Of a stretch of DNA of 64,000 nucleotides, positions 39,657 to 48,310 are shown piece by piece (the stretch's first letter is position 1; each line of letters starts with the position of its first letter). The stretch comes from an uncultured Clostridia bacterium. Lineage in GTDB: Bacteria > Bacillota > Clostridia > Oscillospirales > Acutalibacteraceae. Location: NCBI GenBank assembly GCA_937892115.1, contig CALAUI010000019.1, positions 124,001 through 188,000 on the forward strand. The letters run 5' to 3'. A program made the translations under genes and the position numbers. The notes below the pieces were generated by a model that did not search any database, was not told the DNA's origin, and saw nothing but the letters and a program-made list of their open reading frames with translations.

Positions 39657-40775
39657 ATGGGAAAGAAAATTATCTGCATATTGACCGCACTGATACTGAC
39701 GGTGCTTTCCGGCTGTGAGAAAAAGAGGGAAGAAGAAAAGCCGTCAGCCGTCTCCGCGGTCAGCACCACGGCAGCAACGGAAACTGCCGAAGAAAAAACA
39801 ACGGAAAAGGACAACGTGCCCGTCACGGTAATCAGACCCGATGAAACTTTGAAGATGCTTGAAAAGGATTTTTACGTTTCGTCATATTCGGGAGATTACG
39901 GCTTTGACGAATTCCTTGAAAGAGGCGGTGCAAAATCCGACAGGGAGCTGACGGATTTCCTCATTGAATACGTGGTAACGGAGCAGCTTGACCTGATGCT
40001 TCAGTATATGGGAAGCGGCTGCAGTACCCTTGCGGCATCGGATAAGGACGGAAACGAATATTTCGGCAGGAACTATGACTGGAATTACTGCGAGGGCATC
40101 ATAATGCTTTCAAATCCGAAAAACGGATACCGTTCCGTTTCAACGGTAGACGGAAATTACGTAACCAATCCGGATTTTGAAATTGAGGGAGATATCAAAC
40201 GGCTTTGCGCATTATACTGTCCCCTTGACGGAATGAACGAAAAGGGCGTATGCATCTGTGTCAACATGATAAGCGACAGCAACACTGCCGATCAGAATAC
40301 GGAAAAGCCGGATATCACTACCACAACGGCCATACGGCTTGTGCTTGACAAGGCGGCTTCAACGGATGAGGCGGTTAATTTGCTGAAAAAATACGATATG
40401 CATTTTTCCAAAGGACAGATGATACATTTTGCCATTTCCGATGCATCGGGAAAAAACGTGGCGGTTGAATACGTCAACGGAGAAATGTGCGTTACGCAAT
40501 CGGACGTAATGACCAATTTTTACCTCACCGAAGGCGAAAAATACGGTATCGGCTCAAAGCAATCTCACACGAGATACGACATACTGACCGACTTACTCAA
40601 AGAAAAAGAATATATCGGACAAAACGGAATGAGAGATGCCCTCTCATCCGTAAGCAAAAAGAATTTCGGTGAATTCATGTCAACGGAATGGTCCGCCGTC
40701 TTTGACAAAACAAATCTGACTGTCACATATTATCACAGAGAAAATTACGAAAAAGGATACAGGATAGAATTATGA
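39657..40775 (+). CDS. Lipoprotein of the linear amide C-N hydrolase (choloylglycine hydrolase-like) family
   Basis: A lipoprotein signal, MGKKIICILTALILTVLSGC, has its lipid Cys at residue 20. The Ntn-hydrolase domain starts near 118 with the nucleophile in GSGCSTLAASDKDGNEYFG (Cys122), followed by RNYDW and later by MNEKGVCICVNMIS. These are the landmarks of bile salt hydrolases and penicillin V acylases. The nucleophile is about 120 residues from the N-terminus, so a propeptide must be removed if it works as an N-terminal nucleophile. The substrate (conjugated bile salts, acyl amides or other) cannot be chosen. It overlaps the DUF896 gene by 4 bases. Confidence 0.85.
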   Translation: MGKKIICILTALILTVLSGCEKKREEEKPSAVSAVSTTAATETAEEKTTEKDNVPVTVIRPDETLKMLEKDFYVSSYSGDYGFDEFLERGGAKSDRELTDFLIEYVVTEQLDLMLQYMGSGCSTLAASDKDGNEYFGRNYDWNYCEGIIMLSNPKNGYRSVSTVDGNYVTNPDFEIEGDIKRLCALYCPLDGMNEKGVCICVNMISDSNTADQNTEKPDITTTTAIRLVLDKAASTDEAVNLLKKYDMHFSKGQMIHFAISDASGKNVAVEYVNGEMCVTQSDVMTNFYLTEGEKYGIGSKQSHTRYDILTDLLKEKEYIGQNGMRDALSSVSKKNFGEFMSTEWSAVFDKTNLTVTYYHRENYEKGYRIEL

Positions 40776-40978
40776 TTCAGAAAAAAATTGACAGAATAAA
40801 TGAGCTGGCAAGAAAATCAAGAACTCCCGAAGGACTTACCGAGGAAGAAAAAGCAGAGCAGAAGATATTAAGGGATGAGTACATTCAGTCCTTTAAGGCA
40901 TCTCTGACGGGTACCCTTGAAAACACCTATATAGTTGACGCAAAAGGCAACAAAACAAAGGTCACAAAGAAAAAATAA
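40772..40978 (+). CDS. DUF896-family protein (YnzC-like)
   Basis: The 68 residues match the DUF896 pattern: INELARKSRTPEGLTEEEKA followed by QKILRDEYIQSFKASL. These are small helical cytoplasmic proteins, known in Bacillus as YnzC and YnaJ, with no established function. The gene is joined to the hydrolase lipoprotein by an ATGA overlap, an unusual partnership, and ends at a terminator. Confidence 0.93.
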   Translation: MIQKKIDRINELARKSRTPEGLTEEEKAEQKILRDEYIQSFKASLTGTLENTYIVDAKGNKTKVTKKK

Positions 40979-40990
40979 AAGATACGGAAA

Positions 40991-41026
40991 AGCCCTGCCC
41001 ACAATGGTGAGCAGGGCTGAATTTTT
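40991..41026. terminator. Bidirectional terminator
   Basis: AGCCCTGC (40991-40998) pairs perfectly with GCAGGGCT (41011-41018), loop of 12 bases. T runs lie on the plus side (ATTTTT) and on the minus side (from AAAA). Confidence 0.85.
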
Positions 41027-42149
41027 ACATAGGCATACCGTTGGGGTATTTGATTTTCATAAACAGATTATGGAAAAACGTTGCGATACCCGAGAAAAAG
41101 CTGCTCTCTGCACGAACAGAATAGGTGCACTGATAATAACCGTCCCGCTGATATTGACCGGGTGTTGTATTGACCCATTCAACCTTATTTCCGTTTACTG
41201 TAAATGTAATATTTTCGTCAGGAACGTAACCCTCGTTAAAGTATACTTTGAAGGCAATCATATAGGAATTACCACCGTAGAATTTTGTTCCCCATATACC
41301 CGTTTCGTTCTCAAGAACAAGATTGTCGAAAAGATAAACAGCTTTCACGGTTACACCCTCTGTATCCGTTGTAAAATTACCGGCAGATGATATATAATCA
41401 GCTGTTTTTTGACCGTGCTTGGGAGGATTCAGTTTTACATTAACTTTTTTTACCGATATATCATTACGTGCAAGACTGATTTCTGTATAAGCATAGCTTG
41501 CTATTGCATTGCTGAACTTAAACACGTGGGAAAGATCACCGGTGAATGTATAGGCGGATTTCTCTTGTGCTGTTGCTACGATCATAAAAATATACTGGTC
41601 ATAGCTTATACCCTGTGCGGCTAACATGGTATTTAACTTTTCCTTATCGGAATCGTAAGCAGCGTAAAATGCATTTTTAAGCTTTTCGGTATCACTTGTA
41701 TCCGTTACCTTAAACTGCCATTTCTCTGTGGACGGAGCAAGCTTACCGTCAGCAACATCGTTGATATTAAGTGTTTTCTTAACGGAAGTTACCTCCGCAA
41801 TCTGCTTATCGGCGGAATCTCTTGCATATACTCTCAGCTCAAACTCGGCATCACCGGAAATGCCCCTGTTTTTGATATCGTCAGCAGCTATTGCCACCAT
41901 GTAGGGCATCATTTTCTCGCGGGTAATTGTTTCGTTAGGTGTTGAGCCGTAGCCCCATATCATGGAACCGTTTATATAGATGGTGTAATAATATCTCGCC
42001 GCACCCTCAAAGCTGAAGCTTGCGGAAAAATCGTCATTCCATTTAAGGTCGGTAAGCGGTGGAAGGGCTGCAAATACGGAAACGGAAAATGCGCTGAAAA
42101 GCATAAGGACTGCAAGTAAAGCGGCAATAATTGATTTTGTTGTTTTCAT
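41025..42149 (-). CDS. Exported protein of unknown function with amphipathic tail
   Basis: A signal peptide, MKTTKSIIAALLAVLMLFSA, is cleaved after VFA. The mature part starts with a beta-rich, fibronectin-like stretch (LKWNDDFSASFSFEGAARYY) and continues through a helical segment near 150-200 and two more beta-rich parts. The last 20 residues after SSFFSGIATFFHNLFMKIK form a short amphipathic helix. No catalytic domain was recognised. The gene has a GGAGG site and stands alone between convergent and divergent neighbours. Confidence 0.83.
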   Translation of the reverse strand: MKTTKSIIAALLAVLMLFSAFSVSVFAALPPLTDLKWNDDFSASFSFEGAARYYYTIYINGSMIWGYGSTPNETITREKMMPYMVAIAADDIKNRGISGDAEFELRVYARDSADKQIAEVTSVKKTLNINDVADGKLAPSTEKWQFKVTDTSDTEKLKNAFYAAYDSDKEKLNTMLAAQGISYDQYIFMIVATAQEKSAYTFTGDLSHVFKFSNAIASYAYTEISLARNDISVKKVNVKLNPPKHGQKTADYISSAGNFTTDTEGVTVKAVYLFDNLVLENETGIWGTKFYGGNSYMIAFKVYFNEGYVPDENITFTVNGNKVEWVNTTPGQYQRDGYYQCTYSVRAESSFFSGIATFFHNLFMKIKYPNGMPM

Positions 42150-42253
42150 TATCTGTCCTCCATTAAATATTTATCTAATTTTATCACAAAACAAGGATGA
42201 TATCAAATAATTTCCCTCAAAATTCCCATTATGTTACTATATAGACAAATGAT

Positions 42254-42267
42254 GCTGAAATTTCAGC
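42254..42267. other. 14-bp perfect palindrome
   Basis: GCTGAAATTTCAGC reads the same on both strands. It lies in the divergent gap between the exported-protein gene and the MATE gene, about 58 bases upstream of the MATE promoter inverted repeat. It may be an operator; nothing else supports this. Confidence 0.4.
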
Positions 42268-42324
42268 CGCACATATAGGTACAATGCGAAAAATATAATG
42301 CACCTTACTTAAATCTTCGTTGAT

Positions 42325-42361
42325 TTTTACTGTATATAGTAAAATTCATTTGTGCTATAAT
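42325..42361 (+). promoter_or_regulatory. MATE promoter with overlapping inverted repeat
   Basis: A perfect TATAAT at 42356-42361 is preceded by TGC, an extended -10. In the place of a -35 is the inverted repeat TTTTACT (42325-42331), GTATAT, AGTAAAA (42338-42344). A MarR- or TetR-type repressor site in this position is common for efflux genes. No regulator gene lies nearby. Confidence 0.5.
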
Positions 42362-42395
42362 CCACGTGAAAAATAAAACGGGAAAGTGAAAATGA

Positions 42396-43787
42396 TTGAA
42401 AAACAATAAATATGAAATAGATATGTGCACGGGTCCTCTGATGCCCAAGCTCATATCGTTTATAGCTCCCCTTATGCTGTCAAACTTCCTGCAGCTGCTG
42501 TTCAATGCGGTTGACCTGGTGGTTGTCGGTCACTTTGCCGCCGATTGCAGTAACGCGCTCGCCGCGGTCGGAGCAACCTCCTCGCTTATAAATCTGTTTG
42601 TGAATCTGTTTGTGGGAATCTCACTCGGTGCAAATGTCTGTGCCGCTATGTTTTACGCTCAGGACAACAACGAAAAAATGAGCAAGGTAGTTCATACCTC
42701 CATAACGACGGCTCTGATCACCGGTATCACGATGATGATTGTGGGTGTCGTTTTCTGCCGTACCGCGCTTACCATGACGGGCACTCCCTCAAACGTTATC
42801 AATTCATCCGTGCTGTATATGAGAATATACTTCATCGGCACACCTTTCGTAATGCTCTATAACTTCGGTGCGGCAATTCTCCGTGCGGTAGGTGACACAA
42901 AAAGGCCCATGGCTTTCCTCATCGCTTCGGGAATCACAAACGCCGTGCTGAACATGATACTGGTAATCTTTTTCCATCTTGACGTTGCGGGCGTTGCAAT
43001 AGCAACGGTAATTTCACAGATGATTTCCTGCATACTCGTGCTTTCCGTTCTTTTCAGAAGCCCGGAGAGTTACAGATTATACATATCAAAGCTGAAGATA
43101 GATTTCAAAATAATGGGCAAGATATTTGCCATAGGTCTTCCCGCCGGTCTTCAGAGTGCTGTAATCAGCTTTTCCAACGTTTTGCTTCAGTCCTCGGTCA
43201 ACTCCTTCGGTCAGTTTGCAATGGCCGGCTATACAGCCGCAAACAATATTTTCGGCTTCATGTATTCCTGCGTAAACTCAATCTCTCAGGGATGTATGAG
43301 CTTCACAAGTCAGAATTTCGGCGTAGGAAAAACCGACAGAATGAGAAAGGTACTGAAAAACTGCCTTCTGCTTGAAACTGTCGTATGTCTCATAATGGGC
43401 TGTATCGCATACTTTTTCAGCGACACCATACTCGGCATCTATTCATCGGATAAAACGGTACTCGACTACGGAAAGCAGGTACTCGAATACACTGCGATAA
43501 CCTACTTTATCTGCGGATATATGGACTGCATTCCCGGTGCGCTGAGAGGAATGGGGCGTTCGTCCGTTCCCATGATTCTTTCCGTCGTAGGTACGGTAGG
43601 CGTAAGAATACTGTGGATATACTGCTTCTTCCCGTTACAGAGAAATGTCAGATTCCTTTTCCTCTCCTACCCCGCTTCCTGGATAGCCACCTGCATAATG
43701 CAGTTTATATGCTACATAATCATCAGGAACAGACTTGAAAAGAAAATGAACAGTCAGACGAAATATAATGACCTGCCTTCCGCTTGA
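42396..43787 (+). CDS. MATE-family multidrug/sodium antiporter
   Basis: The protein has 12 predicted membrane helices in 463 residues. Its N-terminus (NNKYEIDMCTGPLMPKLISF) is the form typical of Clostridial MATE exporters. A TTG start at 42396 is the best fit because it gives the family's normal N-terminus; the nearest ATG (42392) is out of frame and opens a five-codon frame ending in TAA. The first alternative in-frame ATG is at 42423, within the conserved part. The ribosome-binding site is only GGGAAAG. The C-terminal half has the usual internal repeat. It ends inside a terminator. Confidence 0.92.
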   Translation: MKNNKYEIDMCTGPLMPKLISFIAPLMLSNFLQLLFNAVDLVVVGHFAADCSNALAAVGATSSLINLFVNLFVGISLGANVCAAMFYAQDNNEKMSKVVHTSITTALITGITMMIVGVVFCRTALTMTGTPSNVINSSVLYMRIYFIGTPFVMLYNFGAAILRAVGDTKRPMAFLIASGITNAVLNMILVIFFHLDVAGVAIATVISQMISCILVLSVLFRSPESYRLYISKLKIDFKIMGKIFAIGLPAGLQSAVISFSNVLLQSSVNSFGQFAMAGYTAANNIFGFMYSCVNSISQGCMSFTSQNFGVGKTDRMRKVLKNCLLLETVVCLIMGCIAYFFSDTILGIYSSDKTVLDYGKQVLEYTAITYFICGYMDCIPGALRGMGRSSVPMILSVVGTVGVRILWIYCFFPLQRNVRFLFLSYPASWIATCIMQFICYIIIRNRLEKKMNSQTKYNDLPSA

Positions 43788-43803
43788 GAAGACAGGTCAT
43801 TTT
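43767..43803. terminator. Bidirectional terminator
   Basis: AATGACCTG (43767-43775) pairs with CAGGTCATT (43793-43801), extended by CTTC/GAAG. It covers the last codons of the MATE gene and precedes the stop of the convergent lysozyme gene. Confidence 0.82.
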
Positions 43804-43813
43804 CATAATCGGT

Positions 43814-44956
43814 TTATCCCGCTAAAAGTGCCGCTATCTTGGGAATGAATGCGGCGATAAGAGCGATTGCCTTGAGCATGATATCAAGTATCATCTGAAT
43901 GAAGGGAATCTGCTCCTGAGTTACGGGCTGTGACGGATTGGTCGGGACCGTGGGCTCAGTTACGGGAAGCTCAGGAACCGTGGGCTGAGTAACCGGCTGA
44001 CTCGGTTGAGTCGGCTGAGTCGGCTGAGTCGGCTGAGTTACGGGCTGGCTTGGCTGTGTTGGCTGAGTTACCGGCTGTGAGGGAGAAGTGGGAGAAGTGA
44101 CGTTATCGTCCGTAAGGGGCTCACCCGGAGTTACTCCGCCGGTACCGTTATCGTATTCCGAATAAAGCACCGAAACGTCACAGTTGCCGCTGACGCCGTC
44201 AACCTTTCCCGTCGAAGTGAACTGCCACATGGTGTAGTTACACATATAGTCCACAAATTCGTTGTATCTTGCAATCCATACGGAGCAGGTAAGGTCGGCT
44301 CCGTTCATCTTTGTAGTAAGAAGAGAACAGCCGGTGTAGAGCATGGGCTCGTATCCTCTGTTTCTGACTATCGAGCAGAAATTATTGACTATGGAAGTAA
44401 GCTGTGCTCTGGTGAATTTTGCTTCATAAAGACGCCCCGTAAGACCCGAATCGTTGGTGGCGTATTCAAGGTCATAGGCAAGAGGCAGGTCAAGAGTCCT
44501 GCCCTTGAGGAGAGCGAGAATGTAATTGGTTTCATCGGTGGAATCGGAAAGAGAATCCGGCTGACCGAAGAAATATGCGCCTACTTTTAATCCCGCCGCC
44601 TTTGCCTGGGTATAATATTTATCAAAGGACGTATCCGCGTTGAACGCACCGTATTTATATCCTCTGTAACCGACACGGAGGATTACGCCGTCAATACCCG
44701 CGGCATATACCTTATTGAAATCAACGTTGGTCTGGTACTGTGAAATATCGATTATAAAAGTCTTTTTGAAATTATTGAACTTTCCCTCATGAATAAATCC
44801 GTCTGCATAAAAAACGGAACCGTAATTGCCTCTTGTTCCGGTCTCACCGGAGGCGGTATCCGCAAGGGCAGGCGTGAGCATAAAGCTCATTATCATGGCA
44901 ACGATAAATATCCCAGCCGATATTACCGTTATCGCTCTGCGTTTATTCTGTGACAT
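43814..44956 (-). CDS. Exported GH25 lysozyme with Pro/Thr/Gln linker
   Basis: The ATG at 44954-44956 follows GGAGGG by 4 bases and gives a 380-residue protein with a signal-anchor helix near 9-28. The GH25 domain (about 60-270) has its first catalytic strand in FIIDISQYQTNVDFNKVYA and the D-x-E pair in LAYDLEYATND. Next come about 70 residues of QPVTQPTQPSQ-type repeats, the linker of a cell-wall enzyme. The last 27 residues are a strongly hydrophobic helix (ILDIMLKAIALIAAFI). It should cleave peptidoglycan between MurNAc and GlcNAc. Whether the tail anchors it in the membrane is unknown. Confidence 0.92.
   Translation of the reverse strand: MSQNKRRAITVISAGIFIVAMIMSFMLTPALADTASGETGTRGNYGSVFYADGFIHEGKFNNFKKTFIIDISQYQTNVDFNKVYAAGIDGVILRVGYRGYKYGAFNADTSFDKYYTQAKAAGLKVGAYFFGQPDSLSDSTDETNYILALLKGRTLDLPLAYDLEYATNDSGLTGRLYEAKFTRAQLTSIVNNFCSIVRNRGYEPMLYTGCSLLTTKMNGADLTCSVWIARYNEFVDYMCNYTMWQFTSTGKVDGVSGNCDVSVLYSEYDNGTGGVTPGEPLTDDNVTSPTSPSQPVTQPTQPSQPVTQPTQPTQPTQPSQPVTQPTVPELPVTEPTVPTNPSQPVTQEQIPFIQMILDIMLKAIALIAAFIPKIAALLAG
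43900..44095 (-). repeat. Pro/Thr/Gln coding repeats in the lysozyme linker
   Basis: Tandem repeats of about 9 to 30 bases encode QPTQ, QPSQPVTQ and TQPTQ units. The repeated GGCTGAGTCGGCTGAGT DNA is visible directly and may vary in length between strains. Confidence 0.8.
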
Positions 44957-45076
44957 AGAGCCCTCCGAAAATAAAATATATAGGGTAAGCCGATTTGTAC
45001 CGAAATATCGCATACTCCTCAGCTTAACCCCATATATAGATTATAACACAGTATATTTTACTTTTCAAGCACAATT

Positions 45077-46984
45077 TTATGCCGTGATTTCAAACCTGAA
45101 ACGGGCATTTTCATCATACCACATCGGGAAATTGGTGCCCCAGGTATTATTGTAGAGATTGAAGTAAACGCCTTCACTTTCATCGGGAACCGTATTGACG
45201 TAGTCGCAAAGGTGGGGAATACCCGGGGAAACGAGAGGACAGTCAACCGTATTCACGTGTAAGTCGTCATAGTAAATACCGCTGTCGGAGGCGTGAAGAT
45301 TTCTGTTGCCTCTTGAAACGACGTCATACGGATTGATTTTTTTGCCGAGTTTTCCGATACGAAGTCCCTTGAGCAGGGGCTTAAAGCCGAGCCAGATTGC
45401 CTCTGCAACACGGTTTGCGGGTTTATCATACCAGCAGAAATCATAGACAAGCTTACCCTCTTCGCAGATGATTACCGCCTGCGTCGAAGCGGGAGCGCCC
45501 ATATAATCAACCGCTTTTTTATCAAAGGCAAAATTGATTACCGCCTTTTCACCGTCGGTATATGCCTTTGCACACGTACCGCAGGAATAATTCTCTTTCG
45601 CTGCTGTTTCCATACCTATTTTAGTGAAATCCTGCCACGCCCAGTCATCCTCTATACGATGATAACGCTTATGGAAACGGATATAATCCTCGTAGGTAAA
45701 CTGCTCATAAAGAGGTGTGAAAAGCTTATGCTCACTGTCCGAAATAAGCTTTTCGCCGGATTTGAGATAACTGACCGCGCCCGTGCCGTCAACGGAGAGG
45801 GTAAAATCACCCAGCGTGATTTTTTCGTCCGGCAAAAGCTCCTTCATACCCATAACGTCAGTCTTTTCTCTCTGTGCTTCCGCCATGGCGGATTTGCAGA
45901 TTTCACGCACGGTGGGGCTGAGTTTTTCAACTGCATCATAAAGGAAACTTCTCTGCTCCTCCCATGCGGATTCAAATTTTTTGTAGTTTGCATCGTTTCT
46001 GTGCGCTTCAAAATCCTTGCGCACGAAATTCGTTTCGTCCTTCAGGAAGGTCTTTTCGTCAAGTCCCCAGGTATGCTCGGGAATCATGATAAGACCGTCT
46101 CCGAGAATCTGTTTATCCTCACTGTCCGGAAGGTTTTCGTACACCCTTTCAAGGGCGCGGAACATTGAAATTTTACCGGGATCGGTCCCCACGCCGTGAA
46201 TCCAGCTGTCACCGATTTCTCCGGTAACAACGGGCAGAGAATCCTTTATCTCACGGGCAACAAGTGCCACATCGTTAAGGTCTGCGGCGACTATTTCCGC
46301 AGAGGGAAGCATTTCGTGAAGCTCGGCAAAAATCTTTTCCACGTCTTCGGCAGTCTGGGCACCCTTGTTGTCGTAGGTATGGGCAAAATAAAGAGCAACT
46401 CCGCTGTCGCCGATGGGAGTATATCCGCCGTAGCCGCCGCTGTATATAACCGTGATTTCCTCGCCGCTGTCCGCTTTCCATCTGAATATTTCGGGCACTT
46501 CGGGAACAGCGGACGCCTCGTTTACACCGATATGAAGAAGCTCTATTCCGTTCTTCTCGAGCAGAGGAATCATCGCCTTCGTATGACCGGGAACATCCGT
46601 CATCTTTGCGGCAATCGTTTTTTTGCCGAATCTTTCGTCAAGCTTTCTGCTGATTGAAATGCCATGCTCAAAGAGCGCACTTGTCATAAGCTCGGTATGG
46701 GTGGTAAAGGGCAGGGCGTGCCAGCAGATATCCCCTCTCCCGACCGCCTCTTCAAATTCCTTGACCTTATCCTCGGGCATAGTCTCAAGATATTCCCGGA
46801 TGAGCCACGAGCCGGTGGTCCACTTGAACTGTGCGCTGCTGCCGCTTTCTCTCAGGTCCTTTGCGGTTTTGAGAGCGCCGGGAATGTAGTTATTTTTATA
46901 TCCCTCAATGACATTGCGGGCAAGGTCGGTAAAGCCGATATCAAGGTGTGTTTTGTAAATTACAAGAACTTTTCTGATTTCCAT
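45077..46984 (-). CDS. DUF5054 protein, GH38-like glycosidase fold
   Basis: CGGAGGA lies 7 bases before the ATG at 46982-46984, which is chosen over the ORF start. The 635 residues begin MEIRKVLVIYKTHLDIGFTD, matching the zinc motif (H-x-D) of GH38, and have a TDVPGHTKAMIPLLEKNGIE block in the place of the GH38 nucleophile region. The rest fits DUF5054 with the MTYVN-type ending. Such proteins are common in gut Firmicutes and are thought to be glycoside hydrolases, but none is well characterised. There is no signal peptide. Confidence 0.78.
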   Translation of the reverse strand: MEIRKVLVIYKTHLDIGFTDLARNVIEGYKNNYIPGALKTAKDLRESGSSAQFKWTTGSWLIREYLETMPEDKVKEFEEAVGRGDICWHALPFTTHTELMTSALFEHGISISRKLDERFGKKTIAAKMTDVPGHTKAMIPLLEKNGIELLHIGVNEASAVPEVPEIFRWKADSGEEITVIYSGGYGGYTPIGDSGVALYFAHTYDNKGAQTAEDVEKIFAELHEMLPSAEIVAADLNDVALVAREIKDSLPVVTGEIGDSWIHGVGTDPGKISMFRALERVYENLPDSEDKQILGDGLIMIPEHTWGLDEKTFLKDETNFVRKDFEAHRNDANYKKFESAWEEQRSFLYDAVEKLSPTVREICKSAMAEAQREKTDVMGMKELLPDEKITLGDFTLSVDGTGAVSYLKSGEKLISDSEHKLFTPLYEQFTYEDYIRFHKRYHRIEDDWAWQDFTKIGMETAAKENYSCGTCAKAYTDGEKAVINFAFDKKAVDYMGAPASTQAVIICEEGKLVYDFCWYDKPANRVAEAIWLGFKPLLKGLRIGKLGKKINPYDVVSRGNRNLHASDSGIYYDDLHVNTVDCPLVSPGIPHLCDYVNTVPDESEGVYFNLYNNTWGTNFPMWYDENARFRFEITA

Positions 46985-47013
46985 AGCCGTCCTCCGATAA
47001 AAGGTATAAATCA

Positions 47014-47041
47014 ATTATAAACCAAATAAAAACTTTTTCAA
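47014..47041 (-). promoter_or_regulatory. Promoter of the DUF5054 gene
   Basis: On the minus strand TTGAAA (complement at 47036-47041) and a perfect TATAAT (complement at 47014-47019) are 16 bases apart. Confidence 0.72.
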
Positions 47042-47067
47042 CACTTTTCGGCTGACTGTGGTATAAT
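47038..47067 (+). promoter_or_regulatory. Promoter of the TrmH gene
   Basis: A perfect TATAAT at 47062-47067 preceded by TGG forms an extended -10. The -35 (TCAACA, 47038-47043) is weak and overlaps the -35 of the divergent DUF5054 promoter. Confidence 0.5.
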
Positions 47068-47094
47068 AATACAAATCATTTTTCGGAGTATGAC

Positions 47095-47913
47095 ATGAAC
47101 ATAATTGAAATAACGAATTTCGGTGACGAACGGCTTGACATATATGCACGGCTCAATGAAAATCAACTGCTGAACAGAGACAGACCGAGGGACGGCATCT
47201 TTATAGCCGAAAGCCCCAAGGTCGTTGAAAGAGCCCTTGACGCGGGATATGAGCCGATTTCAATGCTTCTTGAAAGAAAACATATTGACGGCGAAGCAAA
47301 GCACATAATCGAAACGGCGGGAGATATTCCCGTATTTACGGCAGAATTTGATATATTGACACAGATAACGGGCTTCAAGCTTACGAGGGGCGTACTCTGT
47401 GCCATGCACAGAAGAGATCTGCCCACACCCGAGGCGGTATATGAAAACGCATCCCGTATAGCCGTACTTGAGGACGTAATGAATCCCGCAAATGTAGGCG
47501 CGGCAATCCGTTCCGCCGCCGCTCTGGGCTTTGACGGGGTACTGCTGACAGCCGAATGCAGCAATCCTCTGTACCGCAGGGCAATCAGAGTCAGTATGGG
47601 CACGGTATTTCAGATTCCCTGGACAATTCTCGGAAGAAACGACTGGCCCTGCGAAATAACGAAGCTGAAAGAAAAGGGCTTCGCGGTGGCATCAATGGCT
47701 CTTAAGGAAAACTGCGTTGACATTGACGACAAAAAGCTGAACGGCGAAGAAAAAATCGCGGTGGTGCTCGGTACCGAGGGCGAAGGTCTAAAGGACGAGA
47801 CAATAGAAATGAGCGACTACGTAATCAAAATACCGATGATGCACGGAGTGGACAGCTTAAACGTGGCCGCCGCTTCCGCAGTCGCATTCTGGCAGCTGGG
47901 CAAAAAGCTTTGA
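47095..47913 (+). CDS. SpoU/TrmH-family RNA 2'-O-methyltransferase
   Basis: This SPOUT methyltransferase has the three motifs of the family: VLEDVMNPANVGAAIRSAA near 123-141, AVVLGTEGEGL near 223-233, and IPMMHGVDSLNVAAASAVAF near 246-265. An N-terminal substrate-binding domain (RPRDGIFIAESPKVVERALD) precedes them. The length of 272 residues is typical. It methylates a ribose of rRNA or tRNA; the exact target cannot be told from the sequence. It is transcribed divergently from the DUF5054 gene. Confidence 0.93.
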   Translation: MNIIEITNFGDERLDIYARLNENQLLNRDRPRDGIFIAESPKVVERALDAGYEPISMLLERKHIDGEAKHIIETAGDIPVFTAEFDILTQITGFKLTRGVLCAMHRRDLPTPEAVYENASRIAVLEDVMNPANVGAAIRSAAALGFDGVLLTAECSNPLYRRAIRVSMGTVFQIPWTILGRNDWPCEITKLKEKGFAVASMALKENCVDIDDKKLNGEEKIAVVLGTEGEGLKDETIEMSDYVIKIPMMHGVDSLNVAAASAVAFWQLGKKL

Positions 47914-47971
47914 CAATAAAAGAAGTAAGTAGTATATTAAGCATGTTATTATTTCCACGGAGGACAGTATA

Positions 47972-48310
47972 ATGGCAAAGAAAAAGAAATCCGGAATAAA
48001 CGCAAAAGGTATTCTGCGGATTACGGGATATTCAATCGGCATAGGTGAAGCATGGATTGCCGCAATCGGTATTGCCGCAATATGTATCTGCCTTGCCGTT
48101 TGCGGTGTGGGAGGTATAGGCATAGGCATTAAACTGCTGGCGGCACACCGTACACTTCAGGGACTGCTGTATATGGGTGTGGGCCTGGTTTCGCTGGGTC
48201 TTGCTCCCGCCTCGGTAATGGGTGAAATAAAATTCGTTCCCATGGCAATCAAGGTAACACAGATGCTGAAAGATAAAATCACCGCACTCGCAAAGGAGGA
48301 AGACAAATGA
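47972..48310 (+). CDS. Small membrane protein with two helices
   Basis: The 112 residues have a basic start (MAKKKKSGINAKG) and two or three hydrophobic helices with Gly/Ile/Ala runs (AAIGIAAICICLAVCGVGGIG). The C-terminus is helical and charged. GGAGG lies 9 bases before the ATG. It overlaps the DUF4097 gene in an ATGA, so they are probably translated together. No family was recognised. Confidence 0.75.
   Translation: MAKKKKSGINAKGILRITGYSIGIGEAWIAAIGIAAICICLAVCGVGGIGIGIKLLAAHRTLQGLLYMGVGLVSLGLAPASVMGEIKFVPMAIKVTQMLKDKITALAKEEDK

Noticed and set aside
43900..44095. Short tandem repeats as a possible CRISPR array
   Set aside because: The repeats are in frame and encode a Pro/Thr/Gln linker. 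There are no unique spacers.
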